Made by a program: the position numbers and the translations under genes | NCBI RefSeq assembly: GCF_028561275.1 | Contig: NZ_JAQQTF010000019.1 | Span: 248,001-312,000, forward strand | DNA length: 64,000 bases | Reading direction: 5' to 3' | Source of the DNA: Aureisphaera galaxeae | GTDB taxonomy: Bacteria > Bacteroidota > Bacteroidia > Flavobacteriales > Flavobacteriaceae | Part shown: piece after piece, positions 26,472-34,763 of the stretch | Numbering within the stretch: position 1 is the first letter of the stretch | How the letters are laid out: the number at the start of each line of letters is the position of its first letter | Notes under the pieces: model-generated | The model's database searches: none | What the model was told of the DNA's origin: nothing | Seen by the model: only the letters and a program-made list of their open reading frames with translations

Positions 26472-27436
26472 TAAATAATACCTTCCTTGCTTAAATTATG
26501 AATGTGAACCACTCCAGCATATTTACCATTCTTTTCGGCTAAAATCTGGGTGATTCCATGTTTGTCCATAAGTTCCATAGCTTCTATGGCCATGGCATCG
26601 TTATCCACTTTCTTTGGGTTTTGCGTCATGATATCCTTAGCCGTAAGCCCAGCAATATTATCCACTTTGGTCAACATCCTACGCAAATCACCATCGGTTA
26701 TGATTCCTACGATTTCGTCATTTTCGACTACTGCGGTCACCCCTAATAGTTTTTCAGAAATCTCCATGATAACCCTTTTAATGCCCATGTCGGGAGTTAC
26801 TTGGGGTTTTTCGTTAAGAGAAGTAAGATCACTCACGCGAAGGTATAGCTTTTTGCCCAAGGAGCCTCCAGGATGAAATTTGGCAAAATCCCTACTGGAG
26901 AACCCTCTTAGTTCCAATAATGACATCGCCAAGGCGTCACCCATAACCAACTGTGCTGTAGTACTGGTGGTAGGTGCCAAGTTATTGGGACAGGCTTCCT
27001 TTTCCACATAGGCATGAAGCACATAGTCGCTCTGTTGCCCAAGGAAAGAATCCTTATGAGAAGTAATGCCGATAAGCTTATTACCACTTCCTTTAATGAG
27101 CGGGACCAATACCTTGATTTCGGGTGTGTTTCCACTTTTCGAAATACAGATGACTGTATCGTTTTCCTGAATAATTCCCAAATCCCCATGAATGGCGTCG
27201 GCCGCGTGCATGAAGATGGAAGGCGTACCCGTTGAATTGAGCGTGGCCACAATTTTAGTGGCTATGTTGGCGCTTTTACCAATTCCTGTTACTATAACCC
27301 TTCCTTTGGATTGAAATATGTATTGCGTTGCCTCTGCGAACTCCGAAGAGATCAAGTTAGAAAGATTTAAAATAGCGTTTCCTTCAGTTTCGATCGTCTT
27401 CTTAGCGACAGAGATTATTTTATCCTCGTAGTTCAA
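26471..27436 (-). CDS. kdsD: Arabinose-5-phosphate isomerase KdsD (KpsF/GutQ family)
   Basis: KdsD converts ribulose-5-phosphate to arabinose-5-phosphate, the first committed step of Kdo synthesis for LPS. The 321-residue protein has a SIS sugar-isomerase domain at about 35-170 (VTGIGKSANIATKIVATLNS near 49-68, CISKSGNTPE near 95-104) and two CBS domains at about 205-320. The key Lys and His/Glu of the active site are present (GIGKS, HAADAIHGDLG). The reading frame begins with TTG at 27436; no ATG fits better. One-base overlap with tatC shows coupling. Linkage to lptB in the same cluster agrees with a role in LPS. Confidence 0.93.
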   Translation of the reverse strand: MNYEDKIISVAKKTIETEGNAILNLSNLISSEFAEATQYIFQSKGRVIVTGIGKSANIATKIVATLNSTGTPSIFMHAADAIHGDLGIIQENDTVICISKSGNTPEIKVLVPLIKGSGNKLIGITSHKDSFLGQQSDYVLHAYVEKEACPNNLAPTTSTTAQLVMGDALAMSLLELRGFSSRDFAKFHPGGSLGKKLYLRVSDLTSLNEKPQVTPDMGIKRVIMEISEKLLGVTAVVENDEIVGIITDGDLRRMLTKVDNIAGLTAKDIMTQNPKKVDNDAMAIEAMELMDKHGITQILAEKNGKYAGVVHIHNLSKEGII

Positions 27437-27566
27437 AATGTTACCTTTTCTTTATTTTGTAGCTGTACAACTTTTTATTATATTTAGTTACGCAAAGCAG
27501 AAATCTGCTTGCCCCCAAGCACAACAATTAGATACAACTTAACCAAATAGGTTGCAAAATTACAAT

Positions 27567-27596
27567 TGTTCCCTAGTTCACACAATTTTAATTTTG
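27567..27596 (+). promoter_or_regulatory. Promoter for recQ
   Basis: TTG at 27567-27569, then exactly 19 bases, then TAATTTTG at 27589-27596, a close fit to the Bacteroidota -33/-7 consensus. Transcription would start near 27602. This falls inside the longest possible recQ frame and leaves about 24 bases of leader before the GTG at 27627, so it decides the start codon choice. Confidence 0.65.
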
Positions 27597-27626
27597 ACCA
27601 GAATTATTGAAATAAACGAGTATAGC

Positions 27627-29822
27627 GTGAACGAATTAGACTTATACGCATCCCTCAAAAAGTACTTTGGGTTTACGCAATTTAAAGGCCTTCAGGAGGA
27701 CGTTATAAGAAGCATCCTGAGCGATAAGAATACCTTCGTGATCATGCCTACGGGCGGAGGTAAATCCCTTTGTTATCAGTTACCCGCTTTAATGAAAGAA
27801 GGAACGGCCATTGTCGTTTCCCCTCTTATTGCATTGATGAAGAACCAAGTGGATGCCCTGCGTTCGCTTTCTTCAGAAGAAGGTATCGCCCATGTACTGA
27901 ATTCCTCTTTGAATAAAACCGAAGTTAAAAAGGTAAAAAGCGATATTGTTTCTGGAGTAACCAAATTGCTCTATGTGGCACCCGAGTCACTTACAAAGGA
28001 AGAGAACGTAGATTTCCTGAATTCCGTAACCATTTCCTTTGTTGCGATAGATGAAGCCCACTGTATTAGTGAGTGGGGCCATGATTTTAGACCAGAATAC
28101 AGGAACCTTCGCAAGATCATTCAACGTATTGGTGATCAAATCCCTATCATTGGACTCACGGCTACAGCTACCCCTAAGGTACAGGAAGATATCCTGAAGA
28201 ATTTGGGAATTCAGGACGCCAATACCTTTAAGGCTTCTTTTAATAGGCCGAATTTATATTACGAAATACGACCCAAAACCAAGAATGTAGATACGGATAT
28301 TACTCGTTTTGTAAAGCAGAACGAAGGCAAAAGTGGGATTATCTATTGCCTAAGTAGAAAACGGGTTGAGGAGTTAGCCCAGACGCTACAGGTGAATGGT
28401 GTAAAGGCCGTTCCCTACCATGCGGGATTGGATGCCAAAACACGGGTAAAGCATCAGGATATGTTCCTAATGGAAGACGCCGATGTGGTGGTAGCAACCA
28501 TTGCCTTTGGAATGGGAATAGACAAACCCGATGTACGTTTTGTGGTGCATAATGATATTCCGAAAAGTATTGAAAGCTACTATCAGGAAACCGGTCGAGC
28601 TGGGCGCGATGGTGGTGAAGGACATTGTCTGGCTTTCTACAGTTATAAGGACATTGAAAAGCTGGAGAAATTCATGAGTGGTAAGCCTGTGGCCGAACAA
28701 GAAATTGGCCATGCGCTTTTACAGGAAGTTGTGGCTTTTGCCGAAACTTCCATTTCACGAAGAAAGTTTATCCTTCACTATTTTGGTGAAGAATTCGATA
28801 ATGAAACCGGCGAAGGAGGGGATATGGACGACAATATGCGTCACCCAAAGAAGAAATACGAAGCCACGGACGAGGCCGTCACTATATTAAAAGTAATTAA
28901 GGATACCAATCAGCAATACAAATCAAAGGAGGTAGTGAATGTTTTGGTAGGGAATGTAAATGCCTTGATAAAATCCCATAGGACAGATACCCAACCTTTT
29001 TTCGGTGTGGGAAGCAGTCAGGAACCAACCTATTGGATGGCATTGCTGCGTCAATTGCTGGTGGCTGGATATCTTAGAAAGGATATTGAAACGTACGGGG
29101 TCATTAAGCTTACAGAAGGTGGGTTGAATTTTCTGAATGCCCCTTCTTCCTTCATGATGACCGAAGACCACAGCTATAAGGAAGCCAATGACGATACGAT
29201 CGTGGTGAATCAGAAAGGTAGTGCCAATGCGGCAGATCAGAATCTCTTTGCTCTTTTGAAAGCTGAACGGAAAAAAGTGGCCGACAAGCTCAGTTTGCCA
29301 CCCTTCGTAATTTTTCAAGATCCTTCGTTAGAGGATATGTCCTTAAAATATCCCATCAGTTTGGAAGAACTTTCCAATGTTCATGGTGTGGGTGAAGGGA
29401 AGGCAAAAAAATACGGCACCTCTTTCGTCGCACTGATTAAGCAGTACGTTGAAGAGCATGATATTACCCGTCCAGACGATTTCGTGGTGAAATCCACTGG
29501 TACCAATAGTGCTTTGAAATTATACATCATTCAAAGTGTGGATCGTAAGTTGCCACTGAGCGATATCGCCGATGCCAAAGGACTGGAGATGCCCGAATTC
29601 ATCAAGGAGATGGAAGCCATTGTCTACAGTGGTACCAAACTGAACATCGATTATTGGATTGATGAAGTGTTGGATGAAGATCAGCAGGAAGAAATCCATG
29701 AGTATTTCTTGGAGGCCGAAACCGATCGAATTGATGAGGCCATGGAAGAGTTCGATGGTGATTACGATGATGAAGAACTACGACTGTATCGCATTAAATT
29801 CATTAGTCAGGTAGCCAATTAA
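27627..29822 (+). CDS. recQ: ATP-dependent DNA helicase RecQ
   Basis: A 3'-5' DNA helicase of recombination and fork repair. The 731-residue protein has helicase motif 0/I (KGLQEDVI, then MPTGGGKSLCYQLPA near 40-54) and motif II DEAHCISEWGHDFRPEY near 143-159. Motif VI is YQETGRAGRDG near 316-326, followed by winged-helix (RQC) and HRDC-like segments (LFALLKAERKKVADKL and LSNVHGVGEGKAKKYG). An acidic C-terminal extension follows, as usual in Bacteroidota RecQ. The zinc-binding cysteines of E. coli RecQ are not obvious in the RQC part. I place the start at GTG 27627 because a promoter lies downstream of the TTG at 27552 and family members begin with this ELDL-x-LKKYFG segment. Confidence 0.93.
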   Translation: MNELDLYASLKKYFGFTQFKGLQEDVIRSILSDKNTFVIMPTGGGKSLCYQLPALMKEGTAIVVSPLIALMKNQVDALRSLSSEEGIAHVLNSSLNKTEVKKVKSDIVSGVTKLLYVAPESLTKEENVDFLNSVTISFVAIDEAHCISEWGHDFRPEYRNLRKIIQRIGDQIPIIGLTATATPKVQEDILKNLGIQDANTFKASFNRPNLYYEIRPKTKNVDTDITRFVKQNEGKSGIIYCLSRKRVEELAQTLQVNGVKAVPYHAGLDAKTRVKHQDMFLMEDADVVVATIAFGMGIDKPDVRFVVHNDIPKSIESYYQETGRAGRDGGEGHCLAFYSYKDIEKLEKFMSGKPVAEQEIGHALLQEVVAFAETSISRRKFILHYFGEEFDNETGEGGDMDDNMRHPKKKYEATDEAVTILKVIKDTNQQYKSKEVVNVLVGNVNALIKSHRTDTQPFFGVGSSQEPTYWMALLRQLLVAGYLRKDIETYGVIKLTEGGLNFLNAPSSFMMTEDHSYKEANDDTIVVNQKGSANAADQNLFALLKAERKKVADKLSLPPFVIFQDPSLEDMSLKYPISLEELSNVHGVGEGKAKKYGTSFVALIKQYVEEHDITRPDDFVVKSTGTNSALKLYIIQSVDRKLPLSDIADAKGLEMPEFIKEMEAIVYSGTKLNIDYWIDEVLDEDQQEEIHEYFLEAETDRIDEAMEEFDGDYDDEELRLYRIKFISQVAN

Positions 29823-29916
29823 TTGGTATTTCAACAGCCAGAAAGGAATTCCAAAATTCTTTTGTAACTTTCATCAAAGTCGCGTTAACACTATATCCAA
29901 CTGCTCAACCGGTACT

Positions 29917-30990
29917 ATGAGATACCTTTTCCTATTCCTTTTTTTGATCCTTTTTTCACTTCCGATAGTTTCACAAACCTATACGGATACCCTGAAAGTA
30001 GCGTATACCCAAGCACCTCCGTTTATCATTCCGAATAAAGGAAACCTCGAAGGGGTCAACATCTGGTTATGGGAGCAAGTGGCCGAAGATTTGAACCTAT
30101 CCTACGAAATGGTTCCCATGAATTTTTCTGAAATGCTCGTCGCTTTGGAGAAAGGAGAGGTGGATGTTTGTATCAATCCCTTAACCATCACCAGTGAACG
30201 AAGTAGGGGGATGGATTTTACGCATTCTTTTTTCGCAAGTAATTCGACAATAGCCGTGGCGCGGAAAACCTCCCTTCGGAAGTTTTTGGATTTTCTAGGC
30301 GCATTTTTTAACGTGAACTTCCTTCGTGGACTGTTCATATTGCTTTTTATCATTTTCCTCTTCGGGACTTTGGCGTGGCTGTTCGAACGCAAGAAAAACC
30401 CTGATCATTTTCGGCATGGACCCAGAGGAATTTGGGATGGTGTTTGGTGGTCTGCCGTTACGTTAACTACCGTAGGATACGGAGACAAAGCTCCGAAATC
30501 GAAACGGGGGAAGGCTACCGCTTTACTGCTTATGTTTGGTGGTTTGCTTTTTATTTCTGGGTTAACAGCGAGTATTGCTTCCAGTCTCACGGTAAACGAA
30601 CTGAGCAATAATCCCGATGGATTTCACGAGTTTAAGGATGCCAAAGTAGGTACCATTGGCAATTCGGGTGCATATAACTTTTTGAAAGAGAATTTTTTCA
30701 AAGACGTGAGCACCTACAATGGATTGGTTCCAGGCCTTCGCGCCTTAAAGGATGGTGAGATTAAAGCCTTCATCTACGATGAACCCATTATGAAATACCG
30801 CATTCATACCGATCCCGAATTCAAAAAGATCGAATTGTTGCCCATTAAATTCGATGTTCAGTTTTATGCCTTTGCTTTTTCCCAAGACAAAGAAGAAGTA
30901 GAGAAGATTATTTCTCAAAAAATCCTCGAAATTATGGAGACGGCTGAATGGGAAATTGTGCTAAACGAATTTGGTCTTTCCGAGATATAA
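29917..30990 (+). CDS. GluR0-like ionotropic glutamate receptor/potassium channel
   Basis: A ligand-gated ion channel with a periplasmic amino-acid-binding domain. The 357-residue protein has a signal peptide (1-19) and binding lobe S1 (about 25-115) with LTITSERS at 89-96, whose R95 corresponds to the arginine that grips the ligand alpha-carboxylate in this family. Membrane helix M1 (about 132-153), a pore loop with TTVGYGD at 184-190 and M2 (about 198-220) follow. Lobe S2 (about 230-350) has YDEP at 277-280, whose Asp would contact the amino group. TVGYGD is the potassium selectivity filter, so K+ conduction is expected, as in GluR0 of Synechocystis. A plain solute-binding protein is excluded by the pore. 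The ligand is not proven. Confidence 0.85.
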   Translation: MRYLFLFLFLILFSLPIVSQTYTDTLKVAYTQAPPFIIPNKGNLEGVNIWLWEQVAEDLNLSYEMVPMNFSEMLVALEKGEVDVCINPLTITSERSRGMDFTHSFFASNSTIAVARKTSLRKFLDFLGAFFNVNFLRGLFILLFIIFLFGTLAWLFERKKNPDHFRHGPRGIWDGVWWSAVTLTTVGYGDKAPKSKRGKATALLLMFGGLLFISGLTASIASSLTVNELSNNPDGFHEFKDAKVGTIGNSGAYNFLKENFFKDVSTYNGLVPGLRALKDGEIKAFIYDEPIMKYRIHTDPEFKKIELLPIKFDVQFYAFAFSQDKEEVEKIISQKILEIMETAEWEIVLNEFGLSEI

Positions 30991-31082
30991 TTCAAAGTAA
31001 AAAAATACCTTTTCAATTACAAACCTGAAATGAAATGCGCTTGAGGTTACATAACGTAGTTCATGTTCATCGTCTGTAAATA

Positions 31083-32762
31083 ATGACTAACTTATACGTC
31101 CAAGTTATTAATTCTGAGAAGAAACCACTAAACCACCCAATTATGTCCAAAGACCTTGTAGAAATTGCCAAGATCTCCCAACTCCAAGAAAAAGAACCTG
31201 CCCACGCCCTTGTTAGTAATACCGATTTAGTCATCATAAAATATGGTGATAGCGTTTCCGTACTGTACGGACGTTGCCTGCATCGCGGTGCTTTGCTATC
31301 CGATGGTTATGTTGATGGCCACAACCTGATTTGCGGTGTCCATCATTGGGATTATCGTTACGATACAGGAGTAAGTGAATATAATAATGAAGAAGCCCTG
31401 CATAAGTTTCAGGAATATACAGATGGCGATTCGTTATTGGTAGATCAAAACGATATCAAGGCTTTCGAAAAAGAACACCCACAACCCTTTAATCGCGATG
31501 AATATTTGGGGGCTTATGCCGATACCCATCCCGAAGATACAGAACCCTATACAGGTTATATAAAAGAGTTGGCGAAGAATGGTCTTTCCAAAATTGGCCA
31601 TCATGGGTTTTCGGCTTCCATGGGAGTCGATAGGAACACCTTGCCGAAATGGAACGATATTCAATTTTTACCAGCTCAATTATCTCGAAGGCCTTTATTG
31701 GATCATGAAGCAGTGGCTACCAAAGTGATTATTGGTCCATTGGCCAAAAAGCCGTTGGAATTGGATATTCCCCTTTTCGTAAGTGATATGAGTTTTGGGG
31801 CTTTGTCCCGTGAAGCCAAAATAGCACTATCTAAAGGAGCGGAAATGGCGGGTACGGGGATTTGTTCGGGAGAAGGAGGAATGCTACCACAGGAACAAGC
31901 GAACAATTCCAGGTATTTTTATGAATTGGCCTCGGCACAGTTTGGTTTCTCTTGGGACAAGTTGGAAAACGTACAAGCTTTCCATTTTAAAGGAGGTCAG
32001 GGAGCAAAGACAGGAACTGGAGGGCATTTGCCGGGGAATAAGGTGAGCAAAGAAATAGCTGAGGTACGTGGCTTGAATGAAGGAGAAAGTGCTATTTCAC
32101 CTGCGACCTTTCCAGACTTTCATGGCGTAGAAGATTTCAGAAAATTTGCTGAAGAAGTACGAGAACGCACTGGAGGCATTCCTATTGGTTTTAAGATCGC
32201 TGCAAGCCATATAGAAGAAGACATTCAATTTGCCTTAGATGTAGGCGTAGATTATATCATCCTCGACGGACGGGGAGGAGGAACGGGTTCTGCCCCTACC
32301 ATTCTTAGGGATAATATCAATGTACCTACCATTCCTGCTTTGGCCAGGGCTAGAAAATATTTGGATGAAGTAGGCGCTACCGACATTACATTGGTCATTA
32401 CGGGTGGATTGCGAATTGCAGAAGACTTTGCCAAGGCGATGATGTTGGGTGCCGATGCCATTGCTGTTTCCAATTCGGCAATCCAGGCTATTGGTTGTTT
32501 GGGAATGCGTGCTTGTGGCACCAACAATTGTCCCGTAGGGATTGCTACCCAAAAAGAATCGTTGCGAAGTAGACTTATTGTGGATTCATCGGCCAAGCAG
32601 TTGTACAATTATTTTACGGCTACCAATGATCTTATTAGGGTGATTGCAAGGGCCTGTGGTTACGATGATATTTCAAAATTCAACAAAGGGGATCTTTCCA
32701 CTTTCAATCAAGATATATATAAACTTACCGGTATAAAATACGCTGGGATAATCACAGACTGA
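31083..32762 (+). CDS. Rieske domain fused to glutamate-synthase-type FMN/[3Fe-4S] domain
   Basis: A 559-residue soluble redox enzyme with an unusual architecture. Residues about 25-130 form a Rieske [2Fe-2S] domain: C65-x-H67 in GRCLHRGALL and C84-x2-H87 in CGVHHWDY. Residues about 190-545 form a glutamate-synthase domain: FVSDMSFGALS near 232-242, KGGQGAKTGTGGHLPG near 303-318, DGRGGGTGSAP near 395-405, and an intact [3Fe-4S] motif C472-x5-C478-x4-C483 (GCLGMRACGTNNCPVG). There is no glutamine amidotransferase domain and no C-terminal beta-helix domain, so it is not normal GltB. It may make or oxidise an amino or N-alkylated acid using electrons from the Rieske centre; this is inference. 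The next gene starts two bases after its stop. A start at ATG 31143 is the alternative. Confidence 0.85.
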   Translation: MTNLYVQVINSEKKPLNHPIMSKDLVEIAKISQLQEKEPAHALVSNTDLVIIKYGDSVSVLYGRCLHRGALLSDGYVDGHNLICGVHHWDYRYDTGVSEYNNEEALHKFQEYTDGDSLLVDQNDIKAFEKEHPQPFNRDEYLGAYADTHPEDTEPYTGYIKELAKNGLSKIGHHGFSASMGVDRNTLPKWNDIQFLPAQLSRRPLLDHEAVATKVIIGPLAKKPLELDIPLFVSDMSFGALSREAKIALSKGAEMAGTGICSGEGGMLPQEQANNSRYFYELASAQFGFSWDKLENVQAFHFKGGQGAKTGTGGHLPGNKVSKEIAEVRGLNEGESAISPATFPDFHGVEDFRKFAEEVRERTGGIPIGFKIAASHIEEDIQFALDVGVDYIILDGRGGGTGSAPTILRDNINVPTIPALARARKYLDEVGATDITLVITGGLRIAEDFAKAMMLGADAIAVSNSAIQAIGCLGMRACGTNNCPVGIATQKESLRSRLIVDSSAKQLYNYFTATNDLIRVIARACGYDDISKFNKGDLSTFNQDIYKLTGIKYAGIITD

Positions 32763-32764
32763 CC

Positions 32765-33511
32765 ATGGAACAAATCATGCACAGGGCAGCGCAGTACTTA
32801 GCTACAGCGGCCATTAGCTTTTTGGAAAAGAAGGAAGACGACAGCCATACCAATCTAGGCTGGATCGATTCCCTTCCCGGATTGGTAACTCATCCCTTAA
32901 CTGCTGAAGGAGATATGCTAGCACTTAATTATGAAACCTTCTCTTTGGAATGGAGGAAAGGCGATAGCTCAATTCATACACTTTGGCTAGAAGGGAAGAC
33001 GCATGATGAAGTGATTGAGTGGATTGCCGAAATAAGCAAACAACAAGTCCTACAGAAGGCCTATGAATATGCACTTCACTACGATTTACCGTATCCGGTT
33101 ATCACAGACGATTACACCTATTCCATGGGTAATCCGGAACGATTGAAAGGACTGGTTCAGAATAGAACCCGAGTGAATCACGCCTTGGTCAGAACCTTGG
33201 CCGCCAATGGACTTACCTCCGATGTACGCATTTGGCCACATCACTTCGATTCTGGAGGGTTTGCCATGGCCAATGAAACTTTGGGGATAGGGCTCGGAAT
33301 GGCAGTACCCGATAGTATGATAGACGATTTTTATCTCTACGTAAGTGGATATCACGGCCATGATTTTGTAGATACCACCTCTTTCGAACCTTTGTCAACC
33401 GGAACTGTTTATTCTGAAGGATGGAAGGGAATTGCCCTTCCTGTGCAAGGACTGTCGGAAGAAGACATGCTTTCCTTTTTCAATGAAGCCATCTCTCGAT
33501 ATACCAATTGA
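32765..33511 (+). CDS. Conserved hypothetical protein of the Rieske-fusion operon
   Basis: I do not recognise this 248-residue soluble protein. It has no signal peptide or membrane segment. A notable cluster is VRIWPHHFDSGGFAM near 157-171, with two adjacent His and an Asp that could bind metal, followed by GMAVPDSMIDDFYLYVSGYHG near 178-198 with further Asp and His residues. The C-terminal half therefore looks like a possible metal-dependent active site. It starts two bases after the Rieske-glutamate-synthase gene and ends four bases before the antiporter gene, so it belongs to the operon and probably acts on the same substrate or small molecule. No known domain name is claimed. Confidence 0.7.
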   Translation: MEQIMHRAAQYLATAAISFLEKKEDDSHTNLGWIDSLPGLVTHPLTAEGDMLALNYETFSLEWRKGDSSIHTLWLEGKTHDEVIEWIAEISKQQVLQKAYEYALHYDLPYPVITDDYTYSMGNPERLKGLVQNRTRVNHALVRTLAANGLTSDVRIWPHHFDSGGFAMANETLGIGLGMAVPDSMIDDFYLYVSGYHGHDFVDTTSFEPLSTGTVYSEGWKGIALPVQGLSEEDMLSFFNEAISRYTN

Positions 33512-33515
33512 TGGA

Positions 33516-34751
33516 ATGGATACCTTTCAGCTTTTTATAGCAATTATTTCCCTAGCGGCTGTCTTCAGCATTATCAATAGAAAACTGCTGAAGTTACCCG
33601 ATACGATTGGCGTGATGCTATTGGCTATTCTCACTGCCGGAGGATTTGGGTTGTATTCCTTTGTGGATAAAGAAACCTTTATGAATGCCTGCCAATTGGT
33701 AGAGCAAATCGACTTCAAGGAGATCGTTTTCGATTTTTTACTGGGGTTTTTACTCTTTGCTGGAGCCATTCATGTAAATCTTACGGCACTGCTCAAGGAA
33801 CGCGGTCCGGTCATTATTTATGCATCCTTTGGTGTCTTAATATCTACACTTCTTATCGGAACTGCCCTTTATGGGATCGTTACCTTGCTTTCCTTGAATA
33901 TTAATTACCTGTATTGCTTGGTCTTTGGAGCTTTAATTTCACCTACGGATCCCGTGGCAGTATTGGCTTTGCTCAAAAAGGCAGGGGCCCCCAAAGATCT
34001 TGAGATTAAAATAGTGGGCGAATCCCTTTTTAATGATGGGGTGGGAATTGTGGTATTCTTGTCCATCTTCTCCCTCGCCACTATGATGGAAGAGTTTAGT
34101 ATGTCCCATATAGGATTGGAATTTTTGCAAGAAGCTGGAGGTGGTTTGGCAATGGGAGCGTTGTTAGGGTATGTGGGAAGTCGACTTATTCAGAACTTAA
34201 GGAAACAGCCTATCCTAGCCGTTCATGTATCCTTGGCGATTGTCATGGGCGGATACAGTCTATCCTCCCTTTTACATGTATCTGGTGCTTTGGCCATGGT
34301 GATGGCCGGTCTCATGGTTGGCAATACCTTGCGAAAGGAATCGGCCTGCAAAGAACTGCAAGTACATATGAATGTATTCTGGAAAGTGATCGATGAAATC
34401 CTCAATTCGGTACTCTTTGTACTCATAGGGGTCGAAATCATTGCATTAGACTTCAATCTTAACTATCTTATTGTCGGATTATTGGCCATTGTAATAGTGC
34501 TCGTTTCCCGATTTATTTCGGTGGTGATGGCGAATGTTTTCCTAAGAAAGGAGCATCGATCCGATCTAATGCAGATGTACATACTTACTTGGGCGGGATT
34601 GCGTGGCGGTATTTCCATAGCCTTGGCCTTGAGCTTGCCCGAAGGAGAGATACGGGATGCTTTATTATTTACAACGTACGTGGTGGTGGTCTTTTCCATT
34701 ATTGTGCAAGGGTTGACCATAGAAAGACTCATTCTAAAACTGTTGAAATAA
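33516..34751 (+). CDS. CPA1-family Na+/H+ antiporter (NhaP/NhaK type)
   Basis: A 411-residue cation/proton antiporter of the inner membrane with twelve or so helices. ISPTDPVAVLALLKKAGAP near 134-152 and GESLFNDGVGIVVF near 162-175 are the CPA1 signatures, including the ND pair in the ion-binding helix; LTWAGLRGGISIALALSLP near 357-375 is the conserved late helix. Family length is usual; no C-terminal regulatory domain follows. I chose ATG 33516, four bases after the preceding stop, because an earlier in-frame ATG at 33432 adds a cysteine-rich segment that lies inside the previous gene. Its place between two Rieske-fusion enzymes suggests pH or sodium homeostasis tied to them, by context only. 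Confidence 0.87.
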   Translation: MDTFQLFIAIISLAAVFSIINRKLLKLPDTIGVMLLAILTAGGFGLYSFVDKETFMNACQLVEQIDFKEIVFDFLLGFLLFAGAIHVNLTALLKERGPVIIYASFGVLISTLLIGTALYGIVTLLSLNINYLYCLVFGALISPTDPVAVLALLKKAGAPKDLEIKIVGESLFNDGVGIVVFLSIFSLATMMEEFSMSHIGLEFLQEAGGGLAMGALLGYVGSRLIQNLRKQPILAVHVSLAIVMGGYSLSSLLHVSGALAMVMAGLMVGNTLRKESACKELQVHMNVFWKVIDEILNSVLFVLIGVEIIALDFNLNYLIVGLLAIVIVLVSRFISVVMANVFLRKEHRSDLMQMYILTWAGLRGGISIALALSLPEGEIRDALLFTTYVVVVFSIIVQGLTIERLILKLLK

Positions 34752-34763
34752 AAATCAATTAAT

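Noticed and set aside
31083-32762. Annotation as ordinary glutamate synthase large subunit (gltB)
   Set aside because: The amidotransferase and C-terminal beta-helix domains are absent and a Rieske domain is present, so the usual reaction cannot be assumed.
32765-33511. Assignment to the DUF5996 family
   Set aside because: I considered it because of the aromatic His-containing motif, but the recalled family signature does not match the WPHHFD context, so no family was given.
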